A stretch of DNA of 64,000 nucleotides from Benzoatithermus sp963720725 (GCA_963720725.1 CAVRGN010000003.1:248001-312000), one strand, 5' to 3'. Counted from the first letter of the stretch, positions 18,003 to 27,627 are shown. The notes: a model not told the origin generated them from the letters alone. Made by a program: numbers and translations.

Positions 18003-18242
18003 ATGTCGCGCGGGCTTGGCTGGGTTGAACAGCTCCTATTTGACTATCTGCGCCGCCGAAAAGGGACGGCGAGCTTTGATGCTGTCTTGGGGCACGCGTG
18101 CCTGTATAACATGGGTGAATACCGCACCCAGGTGGAGACCATACGACGTGTTCTCAAATCGCTGCAAAGAAAAGAGTATATCGAGAAGGAAAAATACAAG
18201 GGCGTGACTATCTATTCAGTCAAGGATAAGTCGCATTTGTAA
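18003..18242 (+). CDS. Small winged-helix-like hypothetical protein (79 aa)
   Basis: The 79-residue, lysine- and arginine-rich protein reads WVEQLLFDYLRRRKGTASFD, then YRTQVETIRRVLKSLQRKEY and a final KGVTIYSVKDKSHL. The pattern of a helix, a recognition-like helix and a short beta wing suggests a winged-helix DNA-binding fold, by eye only. Codon use is AT-richer than the chromosome, consistent with acquired DNA. AGGCGA lies about 8 bases before ATG 18003. Neighbours are transposase genes. No function is proposed. Confidence 0.45.
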   Translation: MSRGLGWVEQLLFDYLRRRKGTASFDAVLGHACLYNMGEYRTQVETIRRVLKSLQRKEYIEKEKYKGVTIYSVKDKSHL

Positions 18243-18247
18243 TGCCA

Positions 18248-18380
18248 AAGGGGTCGGGACGTTTTACGCGTCCTGCACTCATCGCTTCCCGTCAACAGTG
18301 CTCAGCACTCGGTCCTAAGATCGGTCAGTTCGTCTGCCTTGTGCTCAAGCGCGGTGGTGTAAGGGGTCGGGACTCTTTAC
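18248..18380 (+). repeat. Two direct copies of an AAGGGGTCGGGAC motif before a broken RAYT
   Basis: AAGGGGTCGGGAC followed by a T-rich six- or seven-base stretch ending TTTAC occurs at 18248-18267 and 18361-18380, both on the plus strand and both upstream of the broken RAYT gene starting at 18412. It is unrelated to the repeat at 16685-16919, so each RAYT seems to have its own repeat type. Confidence 0.6.
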
Positions 18381-18411
18381 AGCCTGCTACGCCTGCCGCT
18401 ATACTCCACCC

Positions 18412-18994
18412 ATGCCCCGCGCACCCCGCACCGACGTCGGCGGCCTGCGTCTACCACGTGCTTGAACAGCGCCAAGCCCGAGCACCTGTTCGACGACGAG
18501 GCCGACTACCGCCGATTCACCGAGCTGCTCACCGAGGAGCGCGCCGCGACCGGCATGCGCCTGCTCGCCTGGTGCCTGATGCCCAACCACTGGCACCTCG
18601 TCCTGTGGCCGCGCGCGCGACGGCGATCTCGGCCGCTTCGTCGCCGGCTGACCCAGCGCCACACCCAGGCCGGCACGGCCGGCACGGCACGCCGGCCAGG
18701 GTCATCTCTACCAGGGCCGCTACAAGGCGTTCCTGGTCCAGGACGAGCTCATCTGTCACCGTCTGCCGCTACGTCGAGCGCAATCCCGTGCGCGCCGGGC
18801 TGGTAGCCTCGGCCGCCGACTGGCCGCACGGTCGCTGGCCGAGCTCGCCGCCGCGGCGCCGGCGCGCCTGCTCGACCTGGCCGCTGCCCCGGCCGACGGG
18901 CTGGGCGGCACTGGTCGACCGGCCCGGACACCGCAGGAGCGGAGGCGTTGCGCCGCTCGGTGCACGAGGCGCTCTGTTCGGCGCCGCCGCCTAG
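18412..18994 (+). pseudogene. Broken RAYT transposase
   Basis: Pieces of a Y1 transposase lie in order but in different frames: MPRAPRTDVGG at the start (ATG 18412), then VYHVL, HLFDDEADYRRFTELLTEER and the HUH block LAWCLMPNHWHLVLWPRA, then LYQGRYKAFLVQDEL and finally CRYVERNPVRAGLV. At least three single-base shifts separate them, and the last frame stops at 18992-18994. The order and spacing match RAYT-family transposases. Two copies of a repeat motif lie just upstream. Confidence 0.8.
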
Positions 18995-19049
18995 GTCGCC
19001 GCCATGGCCGCGCGCCATGGCCTCGCATCCACGCTGCGGCCACGCGGGC

Positions 19050-20186
19050 GGCCGGCAAGACCGGCGCTCTCTAACTCTCGACAGCGCGTAATCGGCCGGC
19101 ATTCTTTCCAGAGTTGCAATGCTGATATGAGGCGAAACGGCTCGCCCGGGAAATTCATCCTCGCGGGGACGGAAAAAATGCAGCATCACGACTTGCGAGT
19201 ACTGCAGCCGCATCCGGGGTCTTCCCTGGTCGTCCTTTTCGGTAAGTTCCTGAATCCAGAACGTCGACTTCATGCTGACCGGCTCGGCCTCGCGGACCGA
19301 GAAGGGGACATTCGAGACACCGGCGCTCTTCCGGGTCGAATCGACGGTCAGTACGGTGGTCCGAACGATGTTCGACGCCCTGGTTTGCGAAGCGAAGGAT
19401 CTCGTTCATGTCCGCCGGACTGAAACCAGGGAACCCGGGGTATGGCGACGTTGCCGATGAACGGGTTGTCGATATAGTGCCGGTAGGGCTCGAGATAGGG
19501 GTCCGGGTCGGCGGCGTCCCTGAAGTCATAGTCCGGCGTCGCGACGTCCTCGAACCGCCCCGAGGGCAAGCCACTCAAGGGCGGTATCGGCGGCATACCG
19601 TCATGCTCCTCCGATCTGCCGAGAGCCAGGACGGAGTTCCAGTGCGGGAACGAAGCCAGCCGAGCGACGTCGAGCTCCACTCCGACACCACGTCGCCCTT
19701 GATCCGTCGTCCCTGGACCGGCGATTCTTCTCGTAGAGCCACAAGCCGGGTCCGGGGCGGATCGGCAGCCCGGCGGCACCGGCCAGTCCATTGCTGCCGG
19801 CCGAGCTTCCGCGAAAACTGCGCAACTTCTGCTGGTAATCGAGGGTGACGACGAACTGGTCAAAATCAGCTTGGCCAGACCTCAAGAGCCCTCGATTGGG
19901 AACGTCGTCATCCACGAAGGTGAATTGGAGTTCCTCGTCATACTGGTTCATCAGCAAACGAGAACTTGAAATCCCGCCGGCGGCGCCGGAGCACGTGGAA
20001 CGGGAGGGCCATCATGATCCAGCCGGTACCCCGCCATGGCCAGACGCCGCGCAGATGCCCGGCGGGCCAAGGTCCGCGCGGTGACGGAGCACCCTGGTTG
20101 GTCAACTTGGCTCTCGGCGTAGCCTGGGGGGGAACGACCTCGGAGAACTTGCGGGTCCTGCGATCGGGCTTGTTGGCAGTAGCCAT
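19050..20186 (-). pseudogene. Frameshifted gene of unknown function
   Basis: Minus-strand pieces with protein-like sequence follow each other in alternating frames. A possible start is ATG 20186 (MATANKPDRRTRKF). Next come MNQYDEELQFTFVDDD with FDQFVVTLDYQQKLRSF and GLWLYEKN, then PPIPPLSGLPSGRFEDVATP with YDFRDAADPDPYLEPYRHYI and DNPFIGNVAIP. The last are VREAEPVSMKSTFWIQELTE and LQYSQVVMLHFFRPREDEFP with HISIATLERMPADYAL. Several single-base shifts break it, and the 3' end runs into the broken RAYT. I do not recognise the family. The predicted intact product would be roughly 370 residues. Confidence 0.55.
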
Positions 20187-20305
20187 AGCGTGTGTCCTTC
20201 CCTGAGCCGATATCTTCCGATTGCTCCCCCAGTATCGAATTCTAGGGGAAGGATTGTCTGTGAGATCACACACACCGCTTCAGCGCAGCCGACCCGGCTG
20301 GCGGC

Positions 20306-20332
20306 TGAACCGCGCCGGGTTTGCCGGAGGCT
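20306..20332 (+). repeat. Left inverted repeat of the IS3 element
   Basis: 27 bp beginning TGAACCGCGCCGGG and ending GGAGGCT; its exact reverse complement is at 21597-21623. Confidence 0.9.
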
Positions 20333-20355
20333 CCAGCCCTTGAGAGGATGGAGCG

Positions 20356-20680
20356 ATGAGCGAGGCAGACGAGGTATTCACCGGAGGTGCGGGCGCGGGC
20401 CGTGCGGATGGTGTTCGAGCATCGAGGCGAGCATGCCTCGGAGTGGGCGGCGATCAGCTCGATCGCGGCGAAGATCGGGTGCACGGCGGAAACGCTGCGG
20501 GGCTGGGTTCGCCAGGCCGAGCGTGACCAGGGACAGCGCGCCGGGCCGACGAGCGAGGAGCGTGAGCGCATCAAGGGCCTGGAGCGGGAGGTTCGCGAGC
20601 TGCGGCAGGCGAACGAGATCCTGCGGAAGGCCTCGGCGTATTTCGCGATGGCGGAGCTCGACCGCCGGTCGAAGCCATGA
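20356..20680 (+). pseudogene. IS3 orfA (transposase N-terminal protein), start region shifted
   Basis: From 20387 the frame reads VRARAVRMVFEHRGEHASEW, AAISSIAAKIGCTAETLRGW and a heptad-like region ending ELRQANEILRKASAYFAMAE. This is the HTH and leucine zipper of IS3 OrfA. The natural start ATG 20356 lies one frame away: removing one G near 20361 joins it to RQTRYSPEV and the conserved part. Otherwise only an internal GTG at 20387 could start it, giving 97 residues. The TGA overlaps the orfB ATG at 20677. Confidence 0.75.
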
Positions 20681-21582
20681 TCGCGTTCGTCGAGGAGCAC
20701 CGCGACGTCCACGGGGTCGAGCCGATCTGCCGGCTGCTGCCGATCGCCCCGTCGACGTACTACGAGCACGTCGCCCGGCGGCGCGATCCCGCGAAGCTGT
20801 CGGCCCGAGCCAAGCGGGACGCCGAGCTGCGCGACCGAGATCCAACGGGTCTGGGAGGAGAACTTCCGGGTCTACGGCGTGCGGAAAGTCTGGCGGCAGT
20901 TGCGCCGCAAGGGGATCGAGGTTGCCCGCTGCACCGTCGCCCGGCTGATGCGGGCGATGGGGCTTCGCGGCGTCGTTCGTGGCAAGGCGGTCCGCACGAC
21001 GGTGAGCGACAAGGCGGCGCCGTGCCCGCTCGACCGCGTGAACCGGGACTTCAAGGCGCCTCGGCCCAACGTCCTTTGGGTCGCCGACTTCACCTACGTC
21101 GCGACCTGGACGGGCTTCGTCCACGTTGCCTTCGTCGTCGATGCCTTCGCCCGGCGGATCGTCGGCTGGCGGGTATCACGGACGGCCCACGGCCGGCTTC
21201 GTGCTCGACGCCCTCGAGCAGGCGCTGCACGCCCGCCGGCCGGTCGAAGGCGGGCTCGATCCACCACAGCGACCGCGGCGTCCAGTACGTCTCGATCACC
21301 TACACCGAGCGCCTGGCCGAGGCCGGCATCGCACCGTCGGTCGGCAGCGTCGGCGACAGCTACGACAACGCCCTGGCCGAGACCGTCATCGGCCTCTTCA
21401 AGACCGAGGTCATCCGAAGGCTCGGGCCCTGGCGCTCGCTCGAAGCGGTCGAGTTCGCCACCCTCGCGTGGGTCGACTGGTTCAACCACCGGCGCCTGCT
21501 CGAGCCCATCGGCTTCGTCCCCCCGGCCGAGGCCGAAGCCGCGTTCTACAACCAGCTGGCAGGCACCAGCATGGCCGCGTAG
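20677..21582 (+). pseudogene. IS3 orfB (DDE transposase), at least three frameshifts
   Basis: The DDE integrase pieces occur in order over three frames: MIAFVEEHRDVHGVEPICRL and PIAPSTYYEH, then IQRVWEENFRVYGVRKVWRQ to VLWVADFTYVATWTGFVHVA (first catalytic Asp), then AGFVLDALEQALHARRPVE, then HHSDRGVQYVSITYTERLAE (second Asp) with SYDNALAETVIGLFKTEVI (catalytic Glu) and DWFNHRRLLEPIGFVPPAEA. Shifts lie near 20831-20834, 21189-21192 and 21256-21258; each can be explained by one extra G. The element cannot make a full transposase as it stands. Confidence 0.88.
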
Positions 21583-21596
21583 GACTCAAACCAACC

Positions 21597-21623
21597 AGCC
21601 TCCGGCAAACCCGGCGCGGTTCA
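21597..21623 (-). repeat. Right inverted repeat of the IS3 element
   Basis: 27 bp, the exact reverse complement of 20306-20332, ending GGCGCGGTTCA at the outer edge. Confidence 0.9.
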
Positions 21624-21755
21624 CGCCGACCCAGCGCGTGATCCGGGTCACCGGATCCCCACGCCCGATCGGCCGACGGCGCGGCGCAACGTCGGCCCGT
21701 GCCCCTCGTTGTTGTCGTGCGGCCGCCGCGCGGGCGGCCGGGTGGGGAGACGGAC

Positions 21756-22124
21756 ATGGCGGACCAGGCACGCGTCCGGGATCGGGCGTACCGGCTTTGG
21801 GAGGCGGAAGGCCGGCCCGAGGGGCGCGAGCTCGCGCACTGGCGCGAGGCCGAGCGCCAGATCGACGCCGAGGCCGGCGGCCTTCGCCCGCCCGAGGATG
21901 ATCCGGTCGACCCGTTGCGCAACCCGGTGCCGGTCCCACCCGCTTCGGACCCCGAATACCCGGCCGTGACCGGCCCGGTCGAGCTGCCGCGCGACGTTCC
22001 GGCGGCGGGCCTGAACCCGGCCGAGCTATTCGAGAAAGGCCGGGGTCCGGCCAGCACCGGCCAGCGCCATACGGCGCAGGTCCCATTGCGCCGGCGACCG
22101 GGCGGCTCGACGCTCGAGCCGTGA
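21756..22124 (+). CDS. DUF2934 domain protein
   Basis: The 122-residue protein begins at ATG 21756 behind a GGGGAGA ribosome-binding site. The N-terminal 45 residues contain RAYRLWEAEGRPEGRELAHW, the DUF2934 signature, a short helical domain common in alphaproteobacteria with no known function. The rest is proline-rich and low in complexity, with DDPVDPLRNPVPVPPASDPE. It lies between the IS3 element and a DUF1810 gene and appears intact. Confidence 0.65.
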   Translation: MADQARVRDRAYRLWEAEGRPEGRELAHWREAERQIDAEAGGLRPPEDDPVDPLRNPVPVPPASDPEYPAVTGPVELPRDVPAAGLNPAELFEKGRGPASTGQRHTAQVPLRRRPGGSTLEP

Positions 22125-22197
22125 GCGCCGATTGCCTACCGGTGAGAGCGGACGGGACGATGCGGACGAGGGAGAACCCTGGCGCTTTGCCGTCTCG

Positions 22198-22629
22198 TCA
22201 GAGCAGCCGCAGCATGCCCAACGTCACCTCGTCCACCTCGCCGGCGAAATACTTGGCCAGCGCCAGGGAAAAGACGTTGCCGGCCGATGCGGCGTGCACG
22301 AACAGGGTCATGGACGAACGGAACTTCATCTCGTCGGGATCGCCGAAGATCTCGTAGGCCGACCGTCCCTCCAGCGCGTTCACGATCCGTGTGCATTCCT
22401 TGAGCCGGTTGCCCAGCACCGGATGACGCAGGTAGAGCCGCGCCTGGTCGAGATCCGCGAGCCCGTAATGCGTCGCCATGAAGCTGTGGCCGAGCCCCGC
22501 GAGCTGCGGGAAGACGAACCACATCCAGTGCGTGCGTTTCCTGCCGCTGCGCAGCTCCTGCAGGACCCCGGCATAGACCGGCTCCTGCGCGGTCAGGAAC
22601 CGCGACGGATCGAATGCCTCCTTGCCCAT
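22198..22629 (-). CDS. DUF1810 family protein
   Basis: The 143-residue protein matches the DUF1810 plan: FDPSRFLTAQEPVYAGVLQE, then RKRTHWMWFVFPQLAGLGHS, LRHPVLGNRLKECTRIVNAL and SAYEIFGDPDEMKFRSSMTL. This is a calpastatin-like family of small helical proteins without known function. ATG 22629 has GGAG six bases upstream and is preferred over an in-frame GTG at 22647. The upstream neighbour is a RAYT remnant. Confidence 0.85.
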   Translation of the reverse strand: MGKEAFDPSRFLTAQEPVYAGVLQELRSGRKRTHWMWFVFPQLAGLGHSFMATHYGLADLDQARLYLRHPVLGNRLKECTRIVNALEGRSAYEIFGDPDEMKFRSSMTLFVHAASAGNVFSLALAKYFAGEVDEVTLGMLRLL

Positions 22630-22669
22630 GCTCCGACCCGTGTCCACCGCCTCGCGCCTGGGCGCGTCA

Positions 22670-22875
22670 TCCCAGGCACCCTTCTACCACGTCTTCCCTG
22701 CGGCGGCATGCGCGCTGGGCCGGCTGCACCGCAGGCTCGGCTGCCGCCACGGCACCTTCGGCCAGAGCCATCTCTACCAGAGCCGCTGCACGGCGTTCCC
22801 GGACCAGGTCGACGCGAATCTGGTCACCGCCTGCCGCTACGTCGGGCGTAACCCCCCTACGCGCGGGTGCTGGTT
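22670..22875 (+). pseudogene. RAYT transposase remnant with internal deletion
   Basis: One frame reads FYHVFPAAA, then a short linker and GQSHLYQSRCTAFPDQVDAN, then LVTACRYVGRNPPTRG. The first piece matches the start of a RAYT (YHV...) and the rest matches its C-terminal HLYQGRYKAF and CRYVERNP blocks. The central part with the HUH motif is missing, so the copy is deleted as well as degenerate. It resembles the C-terminal part of the copy at 18412-18994. Confidence 0.6.
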
Positions 22876-22937
22876 CCGCTCCAAGTCGGCCACTGATTCC
22901 GAGATGATGCCGCCCGCCGATTCCGACGTGAACCCGG

Positions 22938-24393
22938 CTAGGGCGTGACGGCATTCTCAAACACGACACAGGTCAGGCCGGCACAGGTTGCGAGATTGGT
23001 GGTGAGCGCATCAAGCTTGGCCAATACGCTCGGGGTAATGGTCGGCGGGAGGTTGCGAAGCTGAGCCGGGTCAGCTTGAATGTTGTACGCGCTCAAGGCA
23101 CCCGGGATACTGGGATAGCGGGCGTACGAGTGTCGCCGCGTTCGAACTCCCAGAAAGTCCTGAAGAGGCCGTTTCACTGAAAACCCACCATTGTTCCAAT
23201 GGGCGATTCCCAAAGATTTGCGCCACTTTGCCGGCGGACTCCCACCTAGCAAGGGCACCAGCGAGCGGCCGTCCACCTGCCGCGTCGGCGTTACCCCAGC
23301 CCAGGCGGCAAAAGTCGGGGCGAGATCGGCGTTGCTGACCAGTCGGTCGATGCTCAGGCCGGCTGGAATTCCAGGCCCGCTGATCAGCAGCGGCATCCGC
23401 AGGTCCTCGTCGTAGGTCGTCTCTTTGCCGCCGGTGAGCCGATGCTGGCCGAGATGGTAGCCGTTGTCGGAGGTGAACACGAAGTAGGTCTGGGAGAGCT
23501 GGCCGATCGCCTCCACCTTGCGGTAGATGGCGAGAATGGCCTCGTCGATCGACTGCAGGCTGCGCAACCGGTTCCGGTACTCATCGTCGATGGCGGCGAT
23601 CTGACCCTCGGTCAGCGGCGGGATCTGGAGGAACAGCGGTTTGTCGCTGATGTTCGCCTCGTTGAAGCTGGCGGTACGCGGCGCCGTGGCGTGGGGGAAC
23701 AGGCCGGCGTGCCGCGGCGCCGGCTTGGTCCCGGCGTGGGGAGTCAAGGTGCTTAGGAATAGGAAGAATGGCTCGCCGGCTGAATTCGCCTGATCGATGA
23801 ACTCCGTTGATTTCTCAACCAGATAGTCGGTCACGTAGCTTGTTGCACCGATGTTCGGTAAGGCGATCCATGTCGACCAGCCCGGCGGTACATAGTCTGC
23901 TGGCAGCCCCATCTGGATATTTGTTGATGTATTTGCCGAACAGACCCGCCCGGTAGCCGCCGGCCTGCAACCAGGTCGCAATCGTGTGTTCCTCGTTATC
24001 GAAGGCCTGAAACGCGGGAAAGCCGCCGTTTGGGCCGACGTGGTTGTAAACCCCGGTGTTCTGGGCATAACGCCCGGTGAGAAATGTGGCGCGCGACGGC
24101 CCACATAGCGGCGCATTGTAGAATGCGTTTGCGAACGTGGCGCCTGCTTGACCGATCAGCGTCAGTAGGTTGGGCATGATCGCTGGACGGACATCCAAGG
24201 TAGACTTGTCCAGATCATCCGTCAGGACGAATACGATGTTCGGGCTCGCAACAGCGAAGCCCGACGGAAGACCCAAGCACAAAATAAGCAAATAAAAACG
24301 GCTCGAAATGGCCCGAAATGCGGCTCCACTACCCCTTCCTTGTTTTTGAACAAAAACATTCACGCAATATAGGTTACGAAAAAAAGGACTCAT
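22938..24393 (-). pseudogene. Secreted sulfatase, frameshifted and internally shortened
   Basis: ATG 24393 follows a strong GGGGGAGGAAA ribosome-binding site. A signal-like hydrophobic segment (FYLLILCLGLPSGFAVA) precedes NIVFVLTDDLDKST, with the metal-binding Asp pair, and the sulfatase signature LCGPSRATFLTG. Near 23911-23920, after FGKYINKYP, the frame shifts by one base. The other frame continues LPADYVPPGWSTWIALPNIG, FFLFLSTLTPHAG, VFTSDNGYHLGQHRLTGGKE and the C-terminal domain. About 25 residues usually found between the PPGW block and the TDYL block appear absent. By family it would desulfate an extracellular polymer. Confidence 0.8.
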
Positions 24394-24765
24394 GAACTTT
24401 TCCTCCCCCTAGAAAGGCACTCTCATCTACGTCAGACGCATCCGCTAGCCCACGACAATCGGCGGTAGGATGCCGAATCACTCGCAGACCGAGAGATACC
24501 AGCCGTTTTCTAGCCTACCGCAACAGTGTGGTCGATGCAAATCGACCTTGCAGCCCATTCGGGCAATGAGCAACGTTCGACAGAAATCGGACGCCTGCCC
24601 GGCAGGCGGACGATCCAGGTCGCACGGCGGACCTGCTTGCTGGTTCACGGCGCTGTCCGGGTCCTTGCTCAAGCTCCTGGAGGCGATCCGCTGGTACGCG
24701 GTCGGGCAAACAAACATGCACCAGCATTCCTGGAGCTACCATCCTTCGAGCTGCTCAAGGCTATG
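24394..24765. other. Intergenic region, 372 bp
   Basis: It lies between the end of the Ig-like protein gene and the start of the broken sulfatase, both on the minus strand. It presumably contains the sulfatase promoter. No gene or clear hairpin was recognised. Confidence 0.5.
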
Positions 24766-27312
24766 TCACCTGCGGAGCCCGAAAACCCGCTCGAGCCACG
24801 GCCGCTGGCCGACGGTGACCGTCACCTGCCCCACCGTGCTGCCACCGTAGCCATCGACCGCCGTGTAGGTGAAGGTGTCCACGCCCTCGAATCCCGGGAC
24901 CATCCGGTATTTTACCTGCCGCTGGTCCACGCCGATCTCGGCAATTCCATCGGACGGCCGCGAGACTGCCCCGGTGCGCAGCGCGTGGCCGTCGGGGTCG
25001 CTGTCGTTGGCAAGCACGTTGATCGTCACGATGGTGTTGTAGGGGGTCGACACGGCATCTGCGGTCACCACCGGCGGATGATTGCCGACGGCGACGCTCA
25101 CCGTGGCCTGCGCGGTAGCGCCATATCGGTCCTTGATCGTGTAGATGAAGGAGTCGGGGCCGGTATAGAAGGCATCAGGTTGATAGATGACGCCGCCGGT
25201 ACTGTTGGCATTGAGGCTGGAGGTGCCGTGAGACGCCGGCCCGACGGACTGGACGGAAATCGTATGGCCGTCCGGATCGCTGTCGTTGGCGATCACGGTG
25301 ATCTTGACGAGCTTTCCGCCGACGGTGCTGGCGGCGTCCGCCACGGCGACGGGAGGGCGGTTGGTAACCGTGACGGTGACCTGCGCCTGTGCGGTGCCGC
25401 CGTAGCCATCGCTGGCCGTGTAGGAGAAGCTGTCGCCGCCAACGAAGCCGGCGGCAGGCGTGTAGGTGACCGATTTGAGGTCGGAGCTCCGCGTCACGGT
25501 GCCGTGGGCGCCCTGAGTCACCTGCGCGATCGTCAGGACGTACCCTTCCGGGTCGCTGTCGTTGGCGAGCACGAGGATGCGCACGGACTTACCGGCAATG
25601 GTCGTGGCGCTGTCGGCCACGGCGATCGGCGGGTTGTTGGTCACCGCGACCGTCACCCGACCCTGGGCGGTACCGTCATGGCCGTCGCCGAGAGTGTAGG
25701 TGAAGCTGTCGGTGCCGCTGTAGCGGGCGGCCGGCTTGTAGGTGATCGCCTTCCGGTCGGAGGTGACCGTGGCGGTGCCGTGGCCGGGAGTATTGGCTCC
25801 GACCACCGTCAGGGTGTGGCCATCCGGATCGCTGTCGTTCGCCAGCACCGCGATCTTGACGGAATTCGGTGCCACGGTCGTGGCGCTGTCCGCGCCAGCG
25901 ACCGGCGGGCGGTTCTGCACGGTCACCGTCACCGTCGCGGTCGCCGGCTGCTCGAAGCCGTCGCTGACGAGATAGCTGAAGGCATCGGCGCCGGTATAGC
26001 CACTCTTCGGCGTGTAGGTGACGCTATCGTCGCTGTTGATCCGTACCGTGCCATTGGCGGGAGTCGTGACCGTCCGCAGATCGAGGCCGGTGCCGGTATC
26101 GTTGGCCAGCACCGGAATTACGACCGCCGTGTTGGCATTGGTCGTGGCGGCGTCGGCCATGGCCTTGGGCGGGGGCGGCGCGGGCACGGTGGTCAAGGTC
26201 GCCTTCAGGAGATTGAGGCGGCTGTCGTAGGCGCCGCAGGACTGGGAGGAACTGGTGGAGGTGCAGGCGAAGGTCGCCCAGAGCGTGGCGCCGGCGTCCG
26301 CCTGCCACTTCGCGGGAAAGTGCATGCCGTAGAAGCGCCCGCCGGCGATGCCCAGGAAATTGTCGACGTAGCTGACCGTGCGCCAGGGACCCCAGGGGTT
26401 GGGAGCCTCGAACAGGCCCATCTTGTTCGCCCCGGCCGTGGTCGAGGAGGAGTGCGCCACCGCCAGAAGATAGCGGTTGAGACCAGCGTTGTAGGTCATG
26501 CTGGGGCGCACCACGCCGGCAAGATCGGTGAAGATGACGCTTGAGCCGGTCTTGCCGGTCTTCCAGGCCGGCGCGAATGGCGTGCCGCTGAAATATTGGT
26601 AGGCACCCACATTGTCGACGCTGGCCGCCGGGACGCGCAGCAGGCGGATTTGGGTGCTCGATGGCTCCAGGGCATAGACGTAGCCGCCCGGCGCACCGGC
26701 ATTGCCACGGCCGACCTGCACGAAAGAATCGAGTAGCATGTCCGGTGCCGAAGTCGGCTGCGTCCAGCTCTGCCCGCCGTCGAGGGACTTCCAGACCGGA
26801 TAGCGGTAGATGCCGTTCTGCAGGTTCACGGTCGCGTAGATGGCGGCGCCCGTGGCCACCATCGCCATCACCTTGCCCTTGCCGCTCGGGCCTGGGCCGC
26901 AGAAGAGCCGGGTCAGGCCCGTGCCGGGCTGATCGGAGGCCAGATTCGCGAACCCGTAGGAGACCTTTTGCGGGCAGGCGACGACGCCGTCACCCCACGC
27001 GGTCAGCATGGAGCCGTCCGCGGCCCAGGTCATCGGCCAGATGGTGCCGCCCAGCCCACCCGACAGGTAGCTGTCGAGTTCCCATCGAATAGCCGCGATG
27101 CGGTTGCTCTGCGGGTAAGGCGGCGCCGCGGTGACCGAGGTTGCCAGGCAGCTGATGAGCAGCAGCGCTCCCGAGAGCATGCCCTGCCGCAGCCCATGGC
27201 CGAGCGACCGGCGAGCGCATCGGATCGCTGCTGGCGCCGATGCCAGGTTCCCCATCGACTGGACTATGCCGATCTGCCCAATAGGCGCGACCAAGTTGCT
27301 TTCCGCGTCCAT
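24766..27312 (-). CDS. Large exported protein with five Ig-like (cadherin/VCBS-type) repeats
   Basis: The protein has 848 residues. After a basic N terminus and a hydrophobic export segment (MLSGALLLISCLATSVTA, near residues 45-62) comes a domain of about 310 residues with propeller-like blocks such as YRYPVWKSLDGGQSWTQP and DNFLGIAGGRFYGMHFPAKW. Five tandem repeats of about 90 residues follow, from about residue 381 to 834. Each opens with DA/DSATT and carries VLANDSDPDGH near its middle, with a YTPAAGFVGGDSFSYT-like end. Such repeats form calcium-binding Ig/cadherin-like modules of surface adhesins. ATG 27312 has GGGAGAA nine bases upstream. There is no cell-wall or T1SS signal; the tail is WLERVFGLRR. 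Possibly it binds or cleaves glycans. Confidence 0.75.
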   Translation of the reverse strand: MDAESNLVAPIGQIGIVQSMGNLASAPAAIRCARRSLGHGLRQGMLSGALLLISCLATSVTAAPPYPQSNRIAAIRWELDSYLSGGLGGTIWPMTWAADGSMLTAWGDGVVACPQKVSYGFANLASDQPGTGLTRLFCGPGPSGKGKVMAMVATGAAIYATVNLQNGIYRYPVWKSLDGGQSWTQPTSAPDMLLDSFVQVGRGNAGAPGGYVYALEPSSTQIRLLRVPAASVDNVGAYQYFSGTPFAPAWKTGKTGSSVIFTDLAGVVRPSMTYNAGLNRYLLAVAHSSSTTAGANKMGLFEAPNPWGPWRTVSYVDNFLGIAGGRFYGMHFPAKWQADAGATLWATFACTSTSSSQSCGAYDSRLNLLKATLTTVPAPPPPKAMADAATTNANTAVVIPVLANDTGTGLDLRTVTTPANGTVRINSDDSVTYTPKSGYTGADAFSYLVSDGFEQPATATVTVTVQNRPPVAGADSATTVAPNSVKIAVLANDSDPDGHTLTVVGANTPGHGTATVTSDRKAITYKPAARYSGTDSFTYTLGDGHDGTAQGRVTVAVTNNPPIAVADSATTIAGKSVRILVLANDSDPEGYVLTIAQVTQGAHGTVTRSSDLKSVTYTPAAGFVGGDSFSYTASDGYGGTAQAQVTVTVTNRPPVAVADAASTVGGKLVKITVIANDSDPDGHTISVQSVGPASHGTSSLNANSTGGVIYQPDAFYTGPDSFIYTIKDRYGATAQATVSVAVGNHPPVVTADAVSTPYNTIVTINVLANDSDPDGHALRTGAVSRPSDGIAEIGVDQRQVKYRMVPGFEGVDTFTYTAVDGYGGSTVGQVTVTVGQRPWLERVFGLRR

Positions 27313-27627
27313 CCCGTTTTCTCCCGCTTTAACCGCCCGATCGTCCAACCCGCGGCTTGACGCGAAGCGGCCTGTCGTTAGTCAAAGACTATTCACACAC
27401 TGGCACTAATAGAAGTTGCTTTAGTTAAGAACACGAAGGAAAGGATAGCCGACCACTATTCCTGATATTACTTGCTTGTATGATTTCGACTTGCTTCTAT
27501 ATTAGTCCACATGTTTGCTATCAGGTTCTTGGATGCCATACAGGTGACAGTCATCTACCAGTCGGCCGCCAAACGCTACCAATCAAGTCCCTGGTGGACT
27601 TTGCCCATATCGACGTGGCGGTTCGCG
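27313..27627. other. Intergenic region, 315 bp
   Basis: This is a clearly AT-rich stretch between the start of the Ig-like protein gene and the end of the next minus-strand gene. It should hold the promoter of the former. No gene was recognised. Confidence 0.5.

Larger units (their letters stand above)
20306..21623 (+). mobile_element. IS3-family insertion sequence, degenerate
   Basis: The element is bounded by perfect 27-bp inverted repeats starting TGAACCGCGCCGGG, at 20306-20332 and 21597-21623, with the TG...CA ends usual for the IS3 family. Length is about 1,318 bp. It carries orfA (helix-turn-helix plus leucine zipper) and orfB (DDE integrase), which meet at an ATGA overlap. Both are damaged by single-base insertions. 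No clear target-site duplication is visible next to the repeats. It sits in the decaying region with the RAYT genes. Confidence 0.9.

Noticed and set aside
24526..26544. Plus-strand frame of 672 codons over the Ig-like repeat protein
   Set aside because: It mirrors the repeats of the opposite strand and has no start signal or domain.
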